DNA of 64,000 nt, from assembly GCA_027483505.1 (NCBI GenBank), contig JAIXUP010000017.1, forward strand, positions 1 through 64,000, given 5' to 3'. The stretch's first letter is position 1; every line of letters begins with the position of its first letter. The notes below the pieces were generated by a model that had not been told where the DNA came from, made no database searches, and was given only the letters and a program-made list of their open reading frames with translations. This document shows positions 63,143 to 64,000 of this stretch, piece by piece. Made by a program: the position numbers and the translations under genes. Origin of the DNA: Hyphomicrobiales bacterium (GTDB taxonomy: Bacteria > Pseudomonadota > Alphaproteobacteria > Rhizobiales > Beijerinckiaceae).

Positions 63143-63440
63143 CGTGGTCCGTATCGTCATCGTCGTCGCCGACACTGAACGCAAGCTGGTGTTCGAGGGA
63201 CGGGAAGCCTTCACGCTCGACGCCCTTATTGAATCCGGGCCGAATGGCATCCGGCCGATTGACCGGCCCGCGCCCCGCTGGAGCGGATATGTCCACAAGC
63301 TGAGGCAGGCCGGGCTATTTATCGAAACGGTCCGCGAGCCTCATGGCGGCGACTTCCCCGGACGACATGGCCGTTACGTCCTGCATACCGAGGTCCTTGT
63401 CGTCTCCAGGGTGGCAGCAAACGACAATGCCGCTCCCTGA
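63135..63440 (+). CDS. Winged-helix domain protein
   Basis: A 101-residue protein starting MANVVRIVIVVADTERKLVF at 63135 after GGAGG. FTLDALIESGPNGIRPIDRP and WSGYVHKLRQAGLFIETVRE fit a small winged-helix domain seen in alphaproteobacterial prophages and islands. The final strand is RYVLHTEVLVV. It overlaps the small basic gene. A regulatory role in the element is likely, with no direct evidence. Confidence 0.75.
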   Translation: MANVVRIVIVVADTERKLVFEGREAFTLDALIESGPNGIRPIDRPAPRWSGYVHKLRQAGLFIETVREPHGGDFPGRHGRYVLHTEVLVVSRVAANDNAAP

Positions 63441-63545
63441 CTCACAGAAAGCTACTGGCGGGGCTTCGGCCCTGCCAGCTACTGACCAAGCCGAAATGGC
63501 TTCCCGCGCGCCAGCGCCTTCTGCTGAGTCAGGAAAGGCAATGAC

Positions 63546-64000
63546 ATGACGACAGCGACAAAGCTAAGGGACTTGGCGCACGCGCGCATCTACTGCCACT
63601 GGTTCCTGTTGCCGGCATGGCATAACCTGTCTGCCCATGCCCGCGCGCTTCTGGTGGAAATGCTGGCGGGATATCGGCCGGGAACGAATGGCTATCTGGA
63701 ATGGCAGCAGAGCCGCGTTGCCAAGACACTCCATTGCGGGAACGCCAAGGCCGATGCCGTCATGGTGGAACTGGAGAAGGGCGGATGGATTGAAGTCACG
63801 CGTGTCGGCGAGTTTGCTGGCGCGAGGCAATCGACGCTTTACCGGCTGACCACTCAGCCCTGCGACAGAACGGGCGACCCGGCCAGCCTTGCATTCATGC
63901 TGGCCAGACCTGCCCGGCCGCGACGGGCCAACAAGAACCAGACCGATCCCAACAAAGACCGGACCCGGTTCCAGCTAGGCGATTGTCTGGTTCCATCCAG
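63546..64000 (+). CDS. Helix-turn-helix / replication-initiator-like protein, partial
   Basis: An open frame from the ATG at 63546 (MTTATKLRDLAHARIYCHWF), preceded by GGAAAGG, runs off the right edge without a stop; about 151 residues are visible. The ORF track does not list it. The segment LEWQQSRVAKTLHCGNAKAD with ELEKGGWIEVTRVGEFAGAR looks like a winged HTH as in RepA/RepC-like or phage replication proteins. The later part is basic. Function as an initiator is a guess; a plain regulator is equally possible. Confidence 0.65.
   Translation, partial: MTTATKLRDLAHARIYCHWFLLPAWHNLSAHARALLVEMLAGYRPGTNGYLEWQQSRVAKTLHCGNAKADAVMVELEKGGWIEVTRVGEFAGARQSTLYRLTTQPCDRTGDPASLAFMLARPARPRRANKNQTDPNKDRTRFQLGDCLVPS

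Larger units (their letters stand above)
61545..64000 (+). mobile_element. Left edge of a putative integrative element at the tRNA-Ser 3' end
   Basis: Immediately after the tRNA the composition falls sharply (about 61550-61597 is dominated by A and T), and the ordered housekeeping genes stop. Next come tandem GCCCCACAA repeats and then only small plasmid- or prophage-like genes: a protein of unknown function, an excisionase-like HTH, a small basic protein, a winged-helix protein and a replication- or HTH-like protein. No integrase is in view; it probably lies at the far end. The type (ICE, prophage or island) cannot be settled because the element continues past 64000. Confidence 0.65.

Overview
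The window is high-GC bacterial chromosomal DNA with densely packed genes. Gene content and order point to an alphaproteobacterium, most likely of the order Hyphomicrobiales (Rhizobiales). Supporting marks are a CcrM-type cell-cycle DNA methyltransferase, an AccD and an Mrp/ApbC that lack their usual cysteine motifs in the alphaproteobacterial manner, the long dCTP-deaminase variant, a trpF-trpB-trpA-accD-folC run, and a GAAC-N7-GAAC box of the alphaproteobacterial LexA type. I cannot name a genus with confidence.

Layout. (A) 1-5.5 kb: catabolism of amino-acid or peptide derivatives (family 5 solute-binding protein, threonine/serine dehydratase-like enzyme, ArgE-like deacetylase, M20D amidohydrolase, FAD oxidoreductase). 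(B) 5.5-9.5 kb: elongation factor P divergent from its modification genes epmA and epmB, with a flavoprotein translationally coupled to epmB. (C) 9.5-14.3 kb: IF-1, an aldose-1-epimerase-like protein, dCTP deaminase, a CDP-alcohol phosphatidyltransferase, ApaG and a second ArgE. (D) 14.3-29.2 kb: the centrepiece, a Tat-exported membrane-bound formate dehydrogenase (alpha, beta, gamma) with a long accessory operon. The accessory genes are a lipoate/biotin-ligase-like protein, four uncharacterised families (DUF6505, DUF6352, DUF3305, DUF3306), a regulator-chaperone fusion (YdaS-type HTH plus TorD) and a small Tat-signal protein. A divergent 680-residue polyferredoxin and a WD40-cytochrome c fusion lie at one end; mobB and moeA follow a strong terminator at the other, and moaB lies at 52 kb.

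(E) 29.2-36 kb: a membrane-anchored TAXI solute-binding protein, then the trp/accD/folC run. (F) 36-45 kb: L,D-transpeptidase, TusA-like protein, Mrp, CorA, S49 peptidase, uracil-DNA glycosylase, ETF:ubiquinone oxidoreductase and a HisC-like aminotransferase. (G) 45-61.2 kb: TPR protein, ispE, polyprenyl synthase, a TrmN6-like methyltransferase, two odd-composition exported proteins, YpfJ, MoaB, a radical-SAM protein behind paired LexA-type boxes, rnhB, ccrM, glyS (with an internal compositional island), HAD dehalogenase, UPF0114 protein and msrA. (H) 61.45-64 kb: a tRNA-Ser(GGA), then an AT-rich junction and small mobile-element-type genes (excisionase-like protein, winged-helix proteins), probably the edge of an element integrated at the tRNA 3' end and continuing beyond the window.

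The strongest candidate for an under-described system is region D. A periplasmic formate dehydrogenase travels with a dedicated set of proteins of unknown function and with a chaperone fused to a DNA-binding domain. A near-perfect inverted repeat upstream of the fusion gene would suit feedback from enzyme maturation to transcription. No stretch longer than about 250 bases lacks a gene, and I saw no CRISPR array, rRNA or complete insertion sequence.
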